Assembly (NCBI GenBank): GCA_016748015.1
Contig: JAAOMT010000514.1
Span: forward strand, 637,712-701,711
Reading direction: 5' to 3'
DNA: 64,000 nucleotides
From: Geosiphon pyriformis
Lineage: Eukaryota > Glomeromycota > Glomeromycetes > Archaeosporales > Geosiphonaceae
The notes under the pieces: generated by a model
Told to the model about the DNA's origin: nothing
Databases searched by the model: none
The model's input: the letters and a program-made list of their open reading frames with translations, nothing else
Program-made: the position numbers and the translations under genes
In this document: positions 35,310 through 46,699 of the stretch, one piece after another
Numbering within the stretch: the first letter of the stretch is position 1
Layout: each line of letters begins with the position of its first letter

Positions 35310-36010
35310 ATTATTGGAAAGCACAAAATCAACTTGGATGCTGCTATTATAATGGAAAGTGTACCGAGAATTTTGAACAAACAGTCGGATAGTATACCAA
35401 AGCAGCACAATAGGGAAACTTCGAAGCACAACATTAACTTGTGCATTGCTATTATTATGGGTACGGTGTTAATGATAATCTTGAAGAAGCAGTTGGATGG
35501 TATAGCAAAGCAGTAGAGCAGGGAAACATAGACACCAATATATATTTGCGACTCTGAATTTCAGGAGCATGGTGTTACCAAAAATTTTGAGAAAGAAATT
35601 GAATGGATAACCAAGGCAGCGAAATGAGGAAATGTGGAGGCGCAATATGAACTTGGTTTTTCCTATTATAATGGGAAAGGAGTGAAACAGAATTATAAAA
35701 TGGCATTTCAACGGATAACTGAAGCAGCCAAGCAAGAAAACGAATTTGCGCAATATGCACTTTGATGTTGCTATTAAAATGGGTATGGTGAGAAAGCAAT
35801 TGAATGGATAACCAAGGCAGTGAAACTAAGAAACGTGGATGCCTAATATCAACTTGGATGTTTCTATTATAATGGGTAGTTGAGGTTAATTTGAGTAACT
35901 AAAGCGGCTGAGCAAGAAAAAATTGATGCGTAATATGAATTTGGGTCTTGCTATTGAGGTGGGAAAGGAGTAGCAAAGAATTTTGAAAAAGGAGCAGAAG
36001 CTCAAAAATT
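35310..36010 (+). pseudogene. Sel1-repeat protein remnant
   Basis: Successive ~108-bp units encode decayed Sel1-like repeats, seen in pieces of all three frames: LGCCYYNG, then WYSKAVEQGN, YELGFSYYNGKGV, ITEAAKQENEFAQYAL, WITKAVK. Consensus elements (CYY.G.G, W..KAAEQGN..AQY.LG) are clear, but stops and frameshifts interrupt them every 20-60 codons. Sel1 repeats form solenoid adaptor domains and are greatly expanded in Glomeromycotina, often next to kinase domains. No start or end could be fixed. Confidence 0.75.
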
Positions 36011-36473
36011 TTCCAAAAGACGACTAATTAAATATACGATTTTCATCCTATCTTTTCACCTATCTCGATTTGATATTGGCTATCAACCATAAAAACACTT
36101 TGGGATAAATTATTTCTGCTCAAGAAATATATTATACATTTAAAAGTATAAGAGGACTTTCTAAAAGAATAAACAAACGTTTCGCTTTTAAGAGTTTCTT
36201 GAAAATATTCAATAGTGTTTATAATTTCAAGAATTAAGCCACTTCAATTCATTAACAAATTCACAGATTTGGAAAATGGAATATATATTATATTTTGTGA
36301 GTTTTATTTTTGTAAATTTATTTTAACAACAATCAATTATAACATTTAAAATTTACTATTAAAACAAATAAACACATAACAGAATTTTTATATAATAATC
36401 TAATATAGAATACACTACATTAATGAATTATAGGGTAGATCTTTCGAATCTAAGGCTTCTGAAAAAATCTCAA

Positions 36474-37215
36474 TTACAAAAGGAAAACCATCGAGATAAA
36501 AATTAACAAGAAAACAGTAACTATATCAGTCCGAATGCCGTTGAACTTAGTATTACTGGCGTTACTTTTCGAAGATGTTGGGGTTGGGGTTACAGTTGGT
36601 TTTTTATCGGCTGGAGTTTTGGTTGAATCGGTTAGAGAGCTGCTTGATTCAGTTTCAGCTGAATCGGTTAAAGTGCTGCTTGATTTGGGTGAATTTGTGG
36701 TTTTAGCTGTTGAATTTGTGGTTGCGGTTGATTTGGTTGGATCGATTAGAATTATACTCGGGTTATAAAGTTTGCAAGCTGAAATGACATCTATAAAGAA
36801 GTATAACAAAAATTAAGAAATATGCGAGAATCGATGACAATGTATCAATTAAATTTGCTTACCAGATACTGAAACGAAACCAGTTGATTGATATTCAACT
36901 GATGATGGGCATTTAAAACAGCTATTATGAATTTAAGAATGTATGAGTAAAATTAATAACCCAGTCCGTGAACTTGAATTCTCTGTAAGTGTTCGCCTAC
37001 CTCGCATACTCATCAATTGAGGACTGCTTGCAGAAGCATTTTGATACAGTTGCTTTAGGTAAGTTCGTGATTTCACTAGCCGAACTAGCACCAGTACAGG
37101 TGAGGAGATTGGCATCCCCATTTGCACACGCTTGGCAGTCTGGGGTTAAAGCAGCGCTGTCCACCATAAACCAACATGAAAGAATAGCAATAAAGAAAAA
37201 AATAATTTTATACAT
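36474..37215 (-). CDS. Secreted eight-cysteine protein with probable GPI anchor (right paralogue)
   Basis: Exons 37215..37001, 36921..36863 and 36790..36474 with the same intron positions and phases as the left paralogue; 196 aa. The signal peptide and eight-cysteine head are nearly identical to the left copy (exon 1 differs at only three residues: G/S after MVD, I/V in KATISK, A/E in SIDAYA). The Ser/Thr stalk is different in sequence and length (repeated STLTDSAETE and SSSLTDSTKT blocks, then PTVTPTPTSS). The C-terminus again ends in KFNGIRTDIVTVFLL plus a short hydrophobic tail, as for a GPI signal. Head conserved and stalk divergent suggests purifying selection or gene conversion on the head with replication slippage in the stalk. 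It faces the left copy tail to tail. Confidence 0.8.
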
Positions 37216-37348
37216 TTTTTATAAGATACAATTCAAAAGTGGTATGGGTGCGCGATATAAATAATTGTTTAAACACAAAGGTTTAGTAGGATTAAAGAAA
37301 TGAAGCAATCCCAAGAAACAGTGGCTGCTTGGATTTTAGTCGAAAGAG

Positions 37349-37356
37349 TTTATATA
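37349..37356 (-). promoter_or_regulatory. TATA box of the right eight-Cys gene
   Basis: TATATAAA on the minus strand, 134-141 nt upstream of the ATG, in the same position as in the left copy. Confidence 0.6.
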
Positions 37357-39119
37357 CTTTCTCGAATAGCGTATAAAATCTGTGTCTTGTTACGCATGTT
37401 GAAAAAATTAAGAAATTTTACTCCGCGCCATAAAGATCATCTGCCATCTTTGCTGCCTATAAGGTTTGTAATTTTTGTCCAGAATAAAAGAAATTAAAAA
37501 TCATAGTCCCACCAGGCTGAACACGGGCTTAAAAAAACACAAAACATAGTGCAGACGCCATATCGAGTCTTACAAAAGACTATTTATCATTTTTGGTTAA
37601 TTTAATTTAAGATTATCATGTTACTGCTTTTACTTATTGAAAGTTAATTGATTTATGATATATTGAGACTTGCAGTTTAGGGCGATCTTGTCTTCAGGAA
37701 CTTTAAATTTAGGGAGGTAAAATAAGTGTTGCAATGTTTTTAATTGATTTACGTAATTTTATTTAGACATGTATTAGATTCAGGTATCACCTCAAACTAA
37801 TTTTCTGTGTAATTATCTAACAGAATATGATTTTCATCCTACAAGTTTTAAGACCAAATTTTCCTTTCTATTTTGCGTAATAGCAGCCAAAATTGTTTCG
37901 GTCTAATATAAAAATCCAGCCAAGTTTTATTATATTATTGGAAGAAAGGGGTTCGTTCAGCATTTAAACTATGTAGGATTAACAAGTTTCCAAAATTATA
38001 AGATAAACTGCAAAAAGATTTTACCTAAAATATCAAACTAATCTTGTAAACTCGATGCTAAAATTTGTAAGGCAATTTATTGCCAATCATGGCAAACATT
38101 AAATTTTGCTTTTATACAATTTAACGGTCAGATTTTAGGCTTTTTGATAGTTCTAATTATTTTTTCAACCCTTTGTACTTAAGGGTTTATAATTTTTCAA
38201 CATAAAATATTTTAATTTTGAATCAGAACACAATGTTTGCTTTTAAAGTATAATTTATTCAAAATTTTTGAATTATATAAATATTTTGTTAAAAAACTCT
38301 AATGTAAAATTAAAAGTATTCAAGATATAAATAGAAATATGTTTTTACTTTTTTAAAATTATTATTATTATATTAAATTAATAATTTTTCTAAATTACCA
38401 ATTTTAATCTATTATTCTAAAAATATTTTTATTACTTTTCATTGGTTTGTAAAATATTTTTTCTGGGTTATGTGTATATTAATTTGTAATTTATTCATTA
38501 CATAAGATATTACATTTCAAAATAAATATTTCTTATTTCTTTAAAAATTATTTGCTATTTATAAATACTATTTTGCTTAGTTAACACATGTATAATATTT
38601 TTTAATTGAAATAAGTTTATCAAAAATAATTGCCATATTTATACTTGTATTTAATGCAAAGTTGGATTCGATGCAAAATCGTTTATGTTTTTCATATTTC
38701 AGTAGCATTATGCTCAAGTCAAACAAGTAAAAGACAGTGTACATCGAGATTGGAATAAATATTTTAAACATGCATTAGCATATAACAATCAAAGTAAAAA
38801 TATATGTTTAAGGAAGTTATTGCCAAGAAAAGTTACCAATTAAAAAACAACAATTTTTCTATATATATTACTTTGCACATTTACATACAAGCAACATTTT
38901 TCTATTAAGGACAAAAAAAGTGTTCCTTATAATCCAAAGAAAATCAATATTTTATATTAATTACTTTTACTATTATTTATTATAATATTATAACAAAATA
39001 TTTGTTTAATTTAAAATTTTTAATAACCTCCTTTCTGTGTTATATATTGTCTTTATCTTGAATTTTTGAATATTATAATAGATAATTAACGTCGAAAACT
39101 TAGCGATCCTACGTTGAAC

Positions 39120-39250
39120 AGGCTTCTTTCTTGTAATAATGTAATAAAACCTACTGTGTTTTTTATATTATATTATATGGAAACATTTATGCTGTAATTA
39201 CGCAAAATACAAAAGGAAAATTGTGTCTTAAAACTTGTGAAATGGATAAA
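39120..39250 (+). repeat. Third partial copy of an arm segment
   Basis: TTGTAATAATGTAATAAAACC, GCTGTAATTACGCAAAATACAAAAGG and TTAAAACTTGTG resemble 25797-25890 of the left arm in direct orientation, and the right-arm copy near 37840-37940 in inverted orientation. It lies just outside the right arm. Confidence 0.5.
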
Positions 39251-39469
39251 ATAGAGATCATGCATTTCATTTACATAAAACTTTCTTTTTTTAAAGCTAA
39301 AACTTGTTTTATTTCATACCACATTCATGGTTAACCTTAAAACTCTTAAAAAAAGATCAAGCCTCGAATCAATTGACTTTTCCTCAGATAATCAATTGTA
39401 ACTGCATAAGGATAATTAAAAATCTTGTGGGTTAACAAAGAGTACAGGTGACCTTTATAATTCCCTTCC

Positions 39470-39570
39470 ATCTTGATAAGCAATTGCAAAGATTATATTG
39501 TGCAAGGGTATATCCCGCCTCTGCTGCTTTTGAATACAATGCACATAAATTCAAAGCCTAATAGATTGAC
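39470..39570 (-). pseudogene. Sel1-repeat fragment
   Basis: On the minus strand ALYSKAAEAGYTLAQYNLC matches the Sel1 repeat consensus; nothing coding continues on either side. Confidence 0.6.
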
Positions 39571-39744
39571 CAATCCAGAAGATCTTGTTCGTGATATATA
39601 AAATGCAATCACGATAGTCAATCTATCAGATATTTTTTGATATCCCTACAATGCGAAAATCAAAAAAATCAAAATCTCTACCATATATGAATATTTTAAC
39701 CTTTATTAATTCTAAAAATATGCATTTTTTTTATGCTTAATAAA

Positions 39745-40378
39745 TCCTAATGTTTTTTTTTGATCTTTTCTGTCTTTTTTTATTTTGTTCGTCAAGTACT
39801 TCTTCTTTAGGCGATGACACTGTAGTACTTTTTTCGATACGATTTATCTTACTTGTGGGTACTTGCATTAATAGAACAATCAGGATATTCTATATAAAAT
39901 AATATTATTTTTGTAATATTCATAAATGAAATTTAGTATAATAAAATAAATTTAATAATAATTCAACAAATTCGAGTAAATTTGATAAAGCTTGTTCAGA
40001 CCATTGTATAGGAATTTGTGTTTTTTTTTAAATAATAATGTCGATGTATATCAAGATTGTCCCTAATAAGTACATTTAACTGGATCTCGGTTCCTATAAT
40101 ATTATGTTTTATTAATATTAAATTGGTAAATAATAATAGAGTTTTAAAATAATTTTATCATAAATTATTACCTGCTACTTGAATTCCCAAAGCACCAAAT
40201 TAATCTTTTTCCAAAACATACCATCATTGGTTTCTCGCCACAATTTTATTTCATCTTCTCTTTTTTTAATATTACTACATAATAAACGTGAGCATTCCCC
40301 AAATACAAGCTCAAATGTTTTACCTTCCCGTTTTGTAAATACATAAAATTTTATAACTTTCCAAAATATCCTTCCCAT
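39745..40378 (-). pseudogene. Decayed three-exon gene of an unrecognised fungal family
   Basis: Minus strand. Exon 1 from ATG 40378 encodes MGRIFWKVIKFYVFTKREG, then KREDEIKLWRETNDGMFWKK. After a frameshift it continues as FGALGIQVAG to a GT donor at 40171. Exon 2 from 40093 continues in phase as TEIQLNVLIRDNLDIHRHYY. After a second shift at a nine-A run comes IPIQWSEQALSNLLEFVE. A last exon (about 39885-39750) reads MQVPTSKINRIEKSTTVSSP, then KEEVLDEQNKKRQKRSKKN before a stop. The coherent splice junction shows it was a real gene; the two frameshifts, one at a homopolymer, make it a pseudogene or a mis-assembled gene. Function unknown. Confidence 0.55.
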
Positions 40379-41095
40379 TTTCTCTTTGTACTAGCGATAC
40401 TTTGTCGCTCTGCACTAAGAGTAAAATTTTAAAAACATAACTTTTAGTAATAAATTTCTTTTTTTTAATAATGGAACTTTATGTGCTGATAAATGCAAAT
40501 TGCCTATATAGAAGCTCTTTTGTTGATGCTCAAATCAAAGGAGTTATTATGTCTGTTGCATATGTTCCTTCATTTTGTGTTCTGAATTTATTCAAACATC
40601 ACCTCTAAAAATCAATAATTTATATTTTTCTGAAAAATTTGATATAAACTCATAGCATTTATATTGAATTGAGTTTGGAAGTGTGACAATCATATTATGT
40701 GATGGTTTCTGTTAAAGGATCAATTTATTTGATGAAGTTCTACAGAAAGAAAAGATGAATCGCTTAAAAGCCTCTCTTGTAAATATCTTATATTTTTCTT
40801 TATTATATCATCATCAAAGGAAAATTGTCCACTCTTTATAAATGTATAAATATTAATTTATATTGTTATTACAAAAAAGGAATCTATCATACCATCTTCA
40901 ATGCTCTGATATCACGTGGACTACAAAAGTTTCATAGGCACATTCAAACTGATGCAAAATAATATTTTGTTAGTTTAATTAGGTAATATGTACATTACTT
41001 ATCTCTCATTTACATGTACTATCAGAAATCTTATAGTTTTTTGTTTGGCCACCACAAGAACAATAATTTATTTAAATATTACTCCATAGAGCAAA

Positions 41096-41236
41096 AATAC
41101 CTTTCACTACATTCAAAGTGTTAACTTGTACTCGTAGGCTTGAATACCTTTCATTACATTAAAAGTTATAACTTGTACTTGCAGACTCGGATATCTTTCA
41201 CTACATTCGAAGTTAGAACTTGTACTTGTAGGCTCG
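41096..41236. repeat. 47-bp tandem repeat, three copies
   Basis: Units 41096-41142, 41143-41189 and 41190-41236 share (A/G)ATA(C/T)CTTTCACTACATT...AACTTGTACT(T/C)G(T/C)AGGCTCG. No coding role seen. Confidence 0.9.
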
Positions 41237-41489
41237 GGTATTTTGTCATGTAGTATTTGCACCATCATCATATATACATAAAAAAAATTGACCAAAAAAA
41301 TGAATGACTAACCTCTAAAAGAAGATCAGAAAATTTTTCATTGAGTGAACTGATGGCATTTACTCTAGGAAAAGATCAGCTAATATGAATTTAAATAAGA
41401 AGTTCAAAGTATTTGATAAACTGACTTTTCTTTGGAACATGGGATTGGAATTATTCCTAATTTAAAAAAAGTATTTTTAAAATTACAGA

Positions 41490-42190
41490 AACCAGCGAAG
41501 ATTAAAGTTTCTTTTGAACAATTCTTCTTAGGTTATTGTTATAAGAATGGTATCTGTACTTCACAACATTGAGAAAAAGGCATTTAAGCTCTATTCAAAA
41601 GCTGTAGAGTCAGGAGATTCATTTGCACAACACAGTCTTACACGATGTTTATAATAATGGAATTAGGCTTTCAAAAGATTGAAGAAAAGCATTTGAACTC
41701 TATTCAAAAGCAGCAGAGGGAGGAGATTTAGATACACAATACTCTCTTGGACTTTGTTATGATTATGGATAGGGAATGATGAAAAACTTTGCAAAAGCAT
41801 CAGAAATCTATTCAAAAGCAGCAGAGGCAGGAAGTTTACTTGCACAATTCACTATTGGATGGTGTTATCAAAATGGAGAAGAAATGACCAAAAAAAATTG
41901 CTTTCTATTCAATAACAGTAGAGGTGGGAAGTTTACTTGCACAAAACAAACTTGGAACATATTATTAAAATGGACTGGAAACAATGAAAGATCTAAAAAA
42001 AAAAAAGGGAAATCTGAGTCCACAAACCAATATTAGAATATATTGTCAAAATAAACAAAGAACAGCAAAAAATTTAGAAGCATTTGAATTCTATTCAAAA
42101 GCAGAGAGGTGGAAAATCAAAATGCACAATACAACCTTGGATATTGCTATCAAAATAGATAGGGAACTCTGAAATTTTCTCAAGATAAAT
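41490..42190 (+). pseudogene. Sel1-repeat protein remnant, upstream of kinase remnant
   Basis: Four to five decayed Sel1 units: LGYCYKNGI, AFKLYSKAVESGDSFAQHSL, AFELYSKAAEGGDLDTQYSLG, then ASEIYSKAAEAGSLLAQFTIGWCYQNGEE, and a last EAFEFYSKAE...QYNLGYCYQN. Units are separated by stops (often TGA or TAG in the loop) and frameshifts. It lies directly before a protein-kinase C-lobe remnant in the same orientation, an arrangement common in AM-fungal Sel1 kinases. Confidence 0.8.
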
Positions 42191-42224
42191 AAAATAAGAA
42201 ATAATTCTTCATATGCTTTTTGGA

Positions 42225-42640
42225 ATCACTAGTGGTCCAATATTTATACATGATTCAAATCTGGTGCATGGGAACTTATATTCTTGAAATATCCTTGTTT
42301 TGAAAAAAACCCTTAAAAGTCATCATTTTAATCTTGGATTCTGTGTCCTGCCAATTACTCTCCACAGTCTAGTAATATTTATGGTGTCATTGAGTATTTT
42401 ATACCCAAAATTTGTAAGGATTTCTCCTATTAAGTATAGCAATATATACAGCTTTGCCATTATTTTCTGTGAAATTATTTGGAGAGAAAGAGCTCCGAAT
42501 AATACAGATCCTATTCACGTGCGATTTGATGCAATTAATGGAAAGTGTCCTATATTCAAACAAAGAGTTATTACTGCTCATGATAATTGTAACTTAAATC
42601 AACAAGCCTTAATTCGAAAGAGACATAAAATGCTATCCTA
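42225..42640 (+). pseudogene. Protein kinase catalytic-domain remnant
   Basis: VHGNLYS-stop-NILVLKK (catalytic loop equivalent, with His-Gly-Asn in place of His-Arg-Asp) leads into HHFNLGFC in place of the DFG region. A degraded activation segment (YGVIEYFIPKIC in another frame) follows, then SNIYSFAIIFCEIIWRERAP, the helix-F signature of kinases, and a further 50 residues to TAG at 42639-42641. Several frameshifts and the stop make it inactive. Together with the Sel1 remnant it appears to be one dead Sel1-kinase gene. Confidence 0.65.
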
Positions 42641-42641
42641 G

Positions 42642-43881
42642 ATATGGCAAAATATAGAGACTGATTGATCTCGAAACCTGAATTTTCTACAAAGCATAAG
42701 CTTTTCGTTTATTATATTTAATAGTTCGTAACCTTTCTTGGTTTAATCAACTTTTTTAAAAGTTGGATTTGGATTTATGCAATTAATGATGATATTTAAC
42801 TTAGAATAGATAAAAGAATTTCAGAGTGAAATTGGTTCTTGATTTTATATTTAAAGTATTGTATAGGCTCTTAAATATAGTTTATTTGATATCTACTTTG
42901 AGTTTGAAGGTTATTGACTGTAAAGCATTTCCTTATTAATCCTCAAAGGTTAAATTAGTATTTAAGTAAATTAAGTCCAAAACGGTTATTTTCTTTTAAC
43001 ATAAAGCATGCTGTAACAAGAGAACATGTAACTTTACATTTCTATTTTAGTATAAAATGAAAATTAATAGATCATATGTAACACACACTGAATAAGTATT
43101 TTTATATTTAAAATAACAATAAGTTTAAACCCATTAGTTTGTGATTCTATGACATTCTAACATTTTGAACATTCGAATAGTGATTTTGTATAATCACTTA
43201 TTAAAATACTTTTAAATTAATTTATAGTCCACCCATCCAAAAAATGGAAAAAATAACTATTCAAAAGATCTATAATAAATATCCAATTCTATTCGGTAAA
43301 ATATTGCCGACATAATTGGTATTATAAAAAACCCTTATAAATACAATTAGAGGTTTATAAAAATAGAGAGATACATGTATTTATTATTCTTAAACTTTGA
43401 CTTTCTAAATTATTAGAAATTAAAAGGTTTTCATTTAAATTAAAAATAGCAATAGGATAATGACAAGCATAGTTTTTGACACAATATAAATAAAGTGAAT
43501 GAATTTCTAACCTTTTCAGGAATGTGATTTAACAAAATTATAGTTTGAAATCCTTATTTATTGACAAGAAAAACTCCTTAAAAATCTCTCTTTACCCATA
43601 CAAAATTGAGAATTTATTTTTTGCCAGAAAATAATTTCTTCAGCTTCATCAATTGAAACGTAATTTAATTTTTCGACTGGCTTGAAGGAGCGTTAATTGT
43701 CATGAAAAAAAAATTTGATTATTTTCCCACCTAAAAATATATCAATGTTGAACAATTTCAATTTTTAATTAACAAATATATATTTATAGTATATCTATAT
43801 ATCTAAATTACATAGAAAACAAGCCATGCCTTTTTTTTACATTTTCTTTTTGCTATAGTTTATGGTAAATAACCTAGTTGA
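42642..43881. other. Intergenic region
   Basis: Moderately AT-rich; no reading frame, repeat or RNA gene that I can support. Confidence 0.5.
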
Positions 43882-43919
43882 AATAATAATAATAATAATA
43901 ATAATAATATAATAATAAT
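43882..43919. repeat. (AAT)n microsatellite
   Basis: About twelve AAT triplets with one interruption. Confidence 0.9.
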
Positions 43920-43988
43920 TCTAAGATATTTAATTTGATAAAGCATCATTATTTTTAAAAAAAGATACATCTTTGAAACAAACTTGGA

Positions 43989-45644
43989 TTACAAATTGTG
44001 GAATATCTTCAATAAAGATATTGATGGTACTACCCCAGAAAATTGAATCTTCAATTTTTTAGAAATCGGTGCACTGAAAAGTTCCAAGTTTGCATACTTT
44101 GAATGTAAAACATTCAGAGCATTAATATTAGCAGCAGATAGTATAGTGAATAAGGCAGTGGGCTTGCCAAATTGCCGAAACCATACAACATATTCACTAT
44201 TCATGTTAATTTCATTGGTTATAATATATGCTACCAGTTCTGTGTTGAAAAGTAAAAGTGTTGCTAAAAAAAATAATACTGCTTAAAGAAACATATACGA
44301 ATGAATTATCTTTGCTCTTTTTTAAATTTGAAAAATTAAAATTTTAAACTACCTTGGTAAATATAAAGATCCCACATATTTTCCGTTTTTTTATTGTGAA
44401 TATGATGTCAACTATAATATCGACTAGAATTACTATAATGGAAACAATTGCAAAGCTATTACTTTAAATTAGTAAAAGTTATTAAAATATTTATTTAATT
44501 TTAAACCTTAAACAATAATAATTATCCCAATATAATGACAAAAAAATTAAATACCTTGGGATTTTTTTCTTTTTTCCTATAAAATATAGAGCCGTTAATA
44601 TTACTGCGATAATAGCAATTGCAATTAGATTAAATTTAATTTCTTTCTAAAAATTTGCTAAAAACAAATTATGGTTAAAAAAATATTAAATAATATGTAA
44701 TTTGAACTTGGAACCCAAAAGTCTCATCTAAAAAGCTCGTGTGTGAATAAACGCTAATGGGAGTGAACCATTTATTCTCGATTAATGCATTGAGGTCATG
44801 TGCAATTTTCATTGAATTTCTAGAATCGCTTTTTGAAGAAATTTGAAGTCGTAATATTTCTCGGCCTACTGATTCTGATTTAGATTTATCAGTCTTATGA
44901 TCAATAATTTTGATACGACTTCTTTCCACTAGAATTTTAAAAGATAATTGATCTTCAAGTGTTTTGAAAACTTCTCGTTCGTTGTTAATTTTGTTGAAAT
45001 CCGAGAAATTTGTATTCAGACGTAAGAGTTCAATAGCTTAAATCAACAATAACAACAACAACTACAACAACAACAATAAATATTATGTATTTTAGTTAGA
45101 TAGGGACCTTAGAAATTTTCTAATAAAAAATAAACAATAAAACTTCTTACCCGCATGTTTGCTTTCTTTTCCATCTAAAGCATTCAAACGAAATGAAAAA
45201 ACAAACAATAAAATGAATCAATGAATGATTAATCTTTAAAACAAATTTGCCAGAAAAGAAAAAATCAAAAAATATGTACGTTTACCTGTTTTATATTCAT
45301 ATATTTCTATTAATTCCCTTAATGACTTCATTAAATCGTCGATTCTTTCACAAAATTATTATTGATGACAATAAAATAATCTTTATCCGGTTGATTAAAT
45401 GTGATTCTAAAAACATTCACTTTAATAGCTCTACTATCTATATTCACATGACAATATTGTGACTTTGCAGAGATACTTTGTCTCAGAATTGGTTCAGTTT
45501 CATTGTTTTGATAGATAGAAATATTATTATTTGAAAATGCAATTTCCATGGAATAATTAATAGTTATTTCTCGTGCTTCAAATGGAAGGATTTCGTTAAG
45601 ATGAGAGTATGTACTATAAATAAAAACATTTTCATATCTAGTAT
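43989..45644 (-). pseudogene. AM-fungal multi-exon transmembrane family gene, frameshifted and truncated
   Basis: Minus-strand exons: 45644..45286 (beta-rich extracellular-like part, VFRITFNQPDKDYFIVINNN, then RIDDLMKSLRELIEIYEYKT after a frameshift), 45174..45151 (DGKESKHAG, an unusually short 24-nt exon), 45036..~44708 (IELLRLNTNFSDFNK, then HDLNALIENKWFTPISVYSH and FLDETFGFQ), 44646..44555 (membrane span FNLIAIAIIAVILTALYFI), 44455..44353 (second span FAIVSIIVILVDIIVDIIF), 44278..43989 (AYIITNEINM, FGKPTALFTILSAANINALN, then FWGSTINIFIEDIPQ in a shifted frame). I recall this domain order from a large family of predicted membrane proteins in Rhizophagus; the function is unknown. Two single-base frameshifts and missing 5' and 3' exons argue for a pseudogene, though base-calling errors are possible. 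Confidence 0.65.
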
Positions 45645-46390
45645 CTGTTTAAATAATAATAAAATTAATGAAAATCATGAAAATCTACATCATTTTATTT
45701 AATCTGACTTAAAAAGAATAGTAAATTTTTAGTATACGGGTTCAGTGTATGGTTTATTAGCTCATAAGTTGGTGCTTTTAATTAGTGATGTAATCTGAAG
45801 GTTTTGGGTTGGTTGAGTTCTTTGTATAATGGACATAGATTTACTGAATTTAGCTGGCAACACTCGGTGTCTAACTTTTTCGGCGTGATGACTGGTTTAT
45901 TCTGGTGTTCTTCACCCTTCGGGTAAGCAATCGAATAAATCAATTTTACACTTATTTCTGTGTCTTTTACCAGACAATCCTTGACATCATAATCTCAGCA
46001 CTTTTCTTTTAACCAATTAGTAAACCTAACAAACAAAACAAAAGAGAAGGAAATAAATGAAATAATAAAGTAGAAAATTAGTATCCATGATCAAGAGCTA
46101 TTGTTCCAGCATTGTTAGATCCTGTGTATTAATGCTATTAACATGGGTTGGTAGTAAGTGATTTCAAACAAGATGAATAATGATTCATCTATTTGTATAG
46201 TGAATAATTATGGATGATTTCATTAGAAGAGAATTTACTTCAAGTGCTAGATTCCTAACTGTTGAAGTTACTTGGTAAGATCTGATGAGAAGCTTGTTGT
46301 TTTTTTGCTTTTAATGCTACTGCTATATATACATAAATCTTTGTGATAAGAGATTCTTGGAATCTCTAGTACTTAAAAGTTGTATTTAAT

Positions 46391-46422
46391 TACAATAATA
46401 ATAATAATAATAATAATAATAT
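46391..46422. repeat. (AAT)n microsatellite
   Basis: About ten AAT/ATA triplets. Confidence 0.9.
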
Positions 46423-46539
46423 TTTATTATTATTAAATCATTCAAAATATTATATGTTGTAATATAATTACTATAATGAAGAGTATAATAAATAAAAACA
46501 ATATAATTATATTAAATATAATTTATTTAATTGTGAAAA

Positions 46540-46690
46540 TCTTAAAGATTCTAATAGGCTTAATGAGATGAAGCAATATAACAGCTTGGGTTTTGTTCGA
46601 TAATGGTTCTCCACTTTCTTCGAATAAAAGTAATGCGCGGTATTAAGTATCTTAAAAAATTTAAAGAGGCAACTGACGTGATGATATGGC
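46540..46690. repeat. Possible third remnant of the eight-Cys gene promoter region
   Basis: Shares GAGATGAAGCAAT...GCTTGG.TTT.GTTCGA...TCTTCGAATA...GCG and TTAA.AAATTTAA with 37285-37430, the upstream region of the right eight-Cys gene, with gaps. No coding part of that gene follows. Confidence 0.3.
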
Positions 46691-46699
46691 AAAATCGTA

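Larger units (their letters stand above)
36409..39112 (-). repeat. Inverted segmental duplication, right arm
   Basis: Reverse complement of 24725-27359 (landmarks given there), carrying the second eight-Cys gene. The right arm is slightly longer through small insertions. The spacer between the arms is about 9 kb. Confidence 0.85.
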
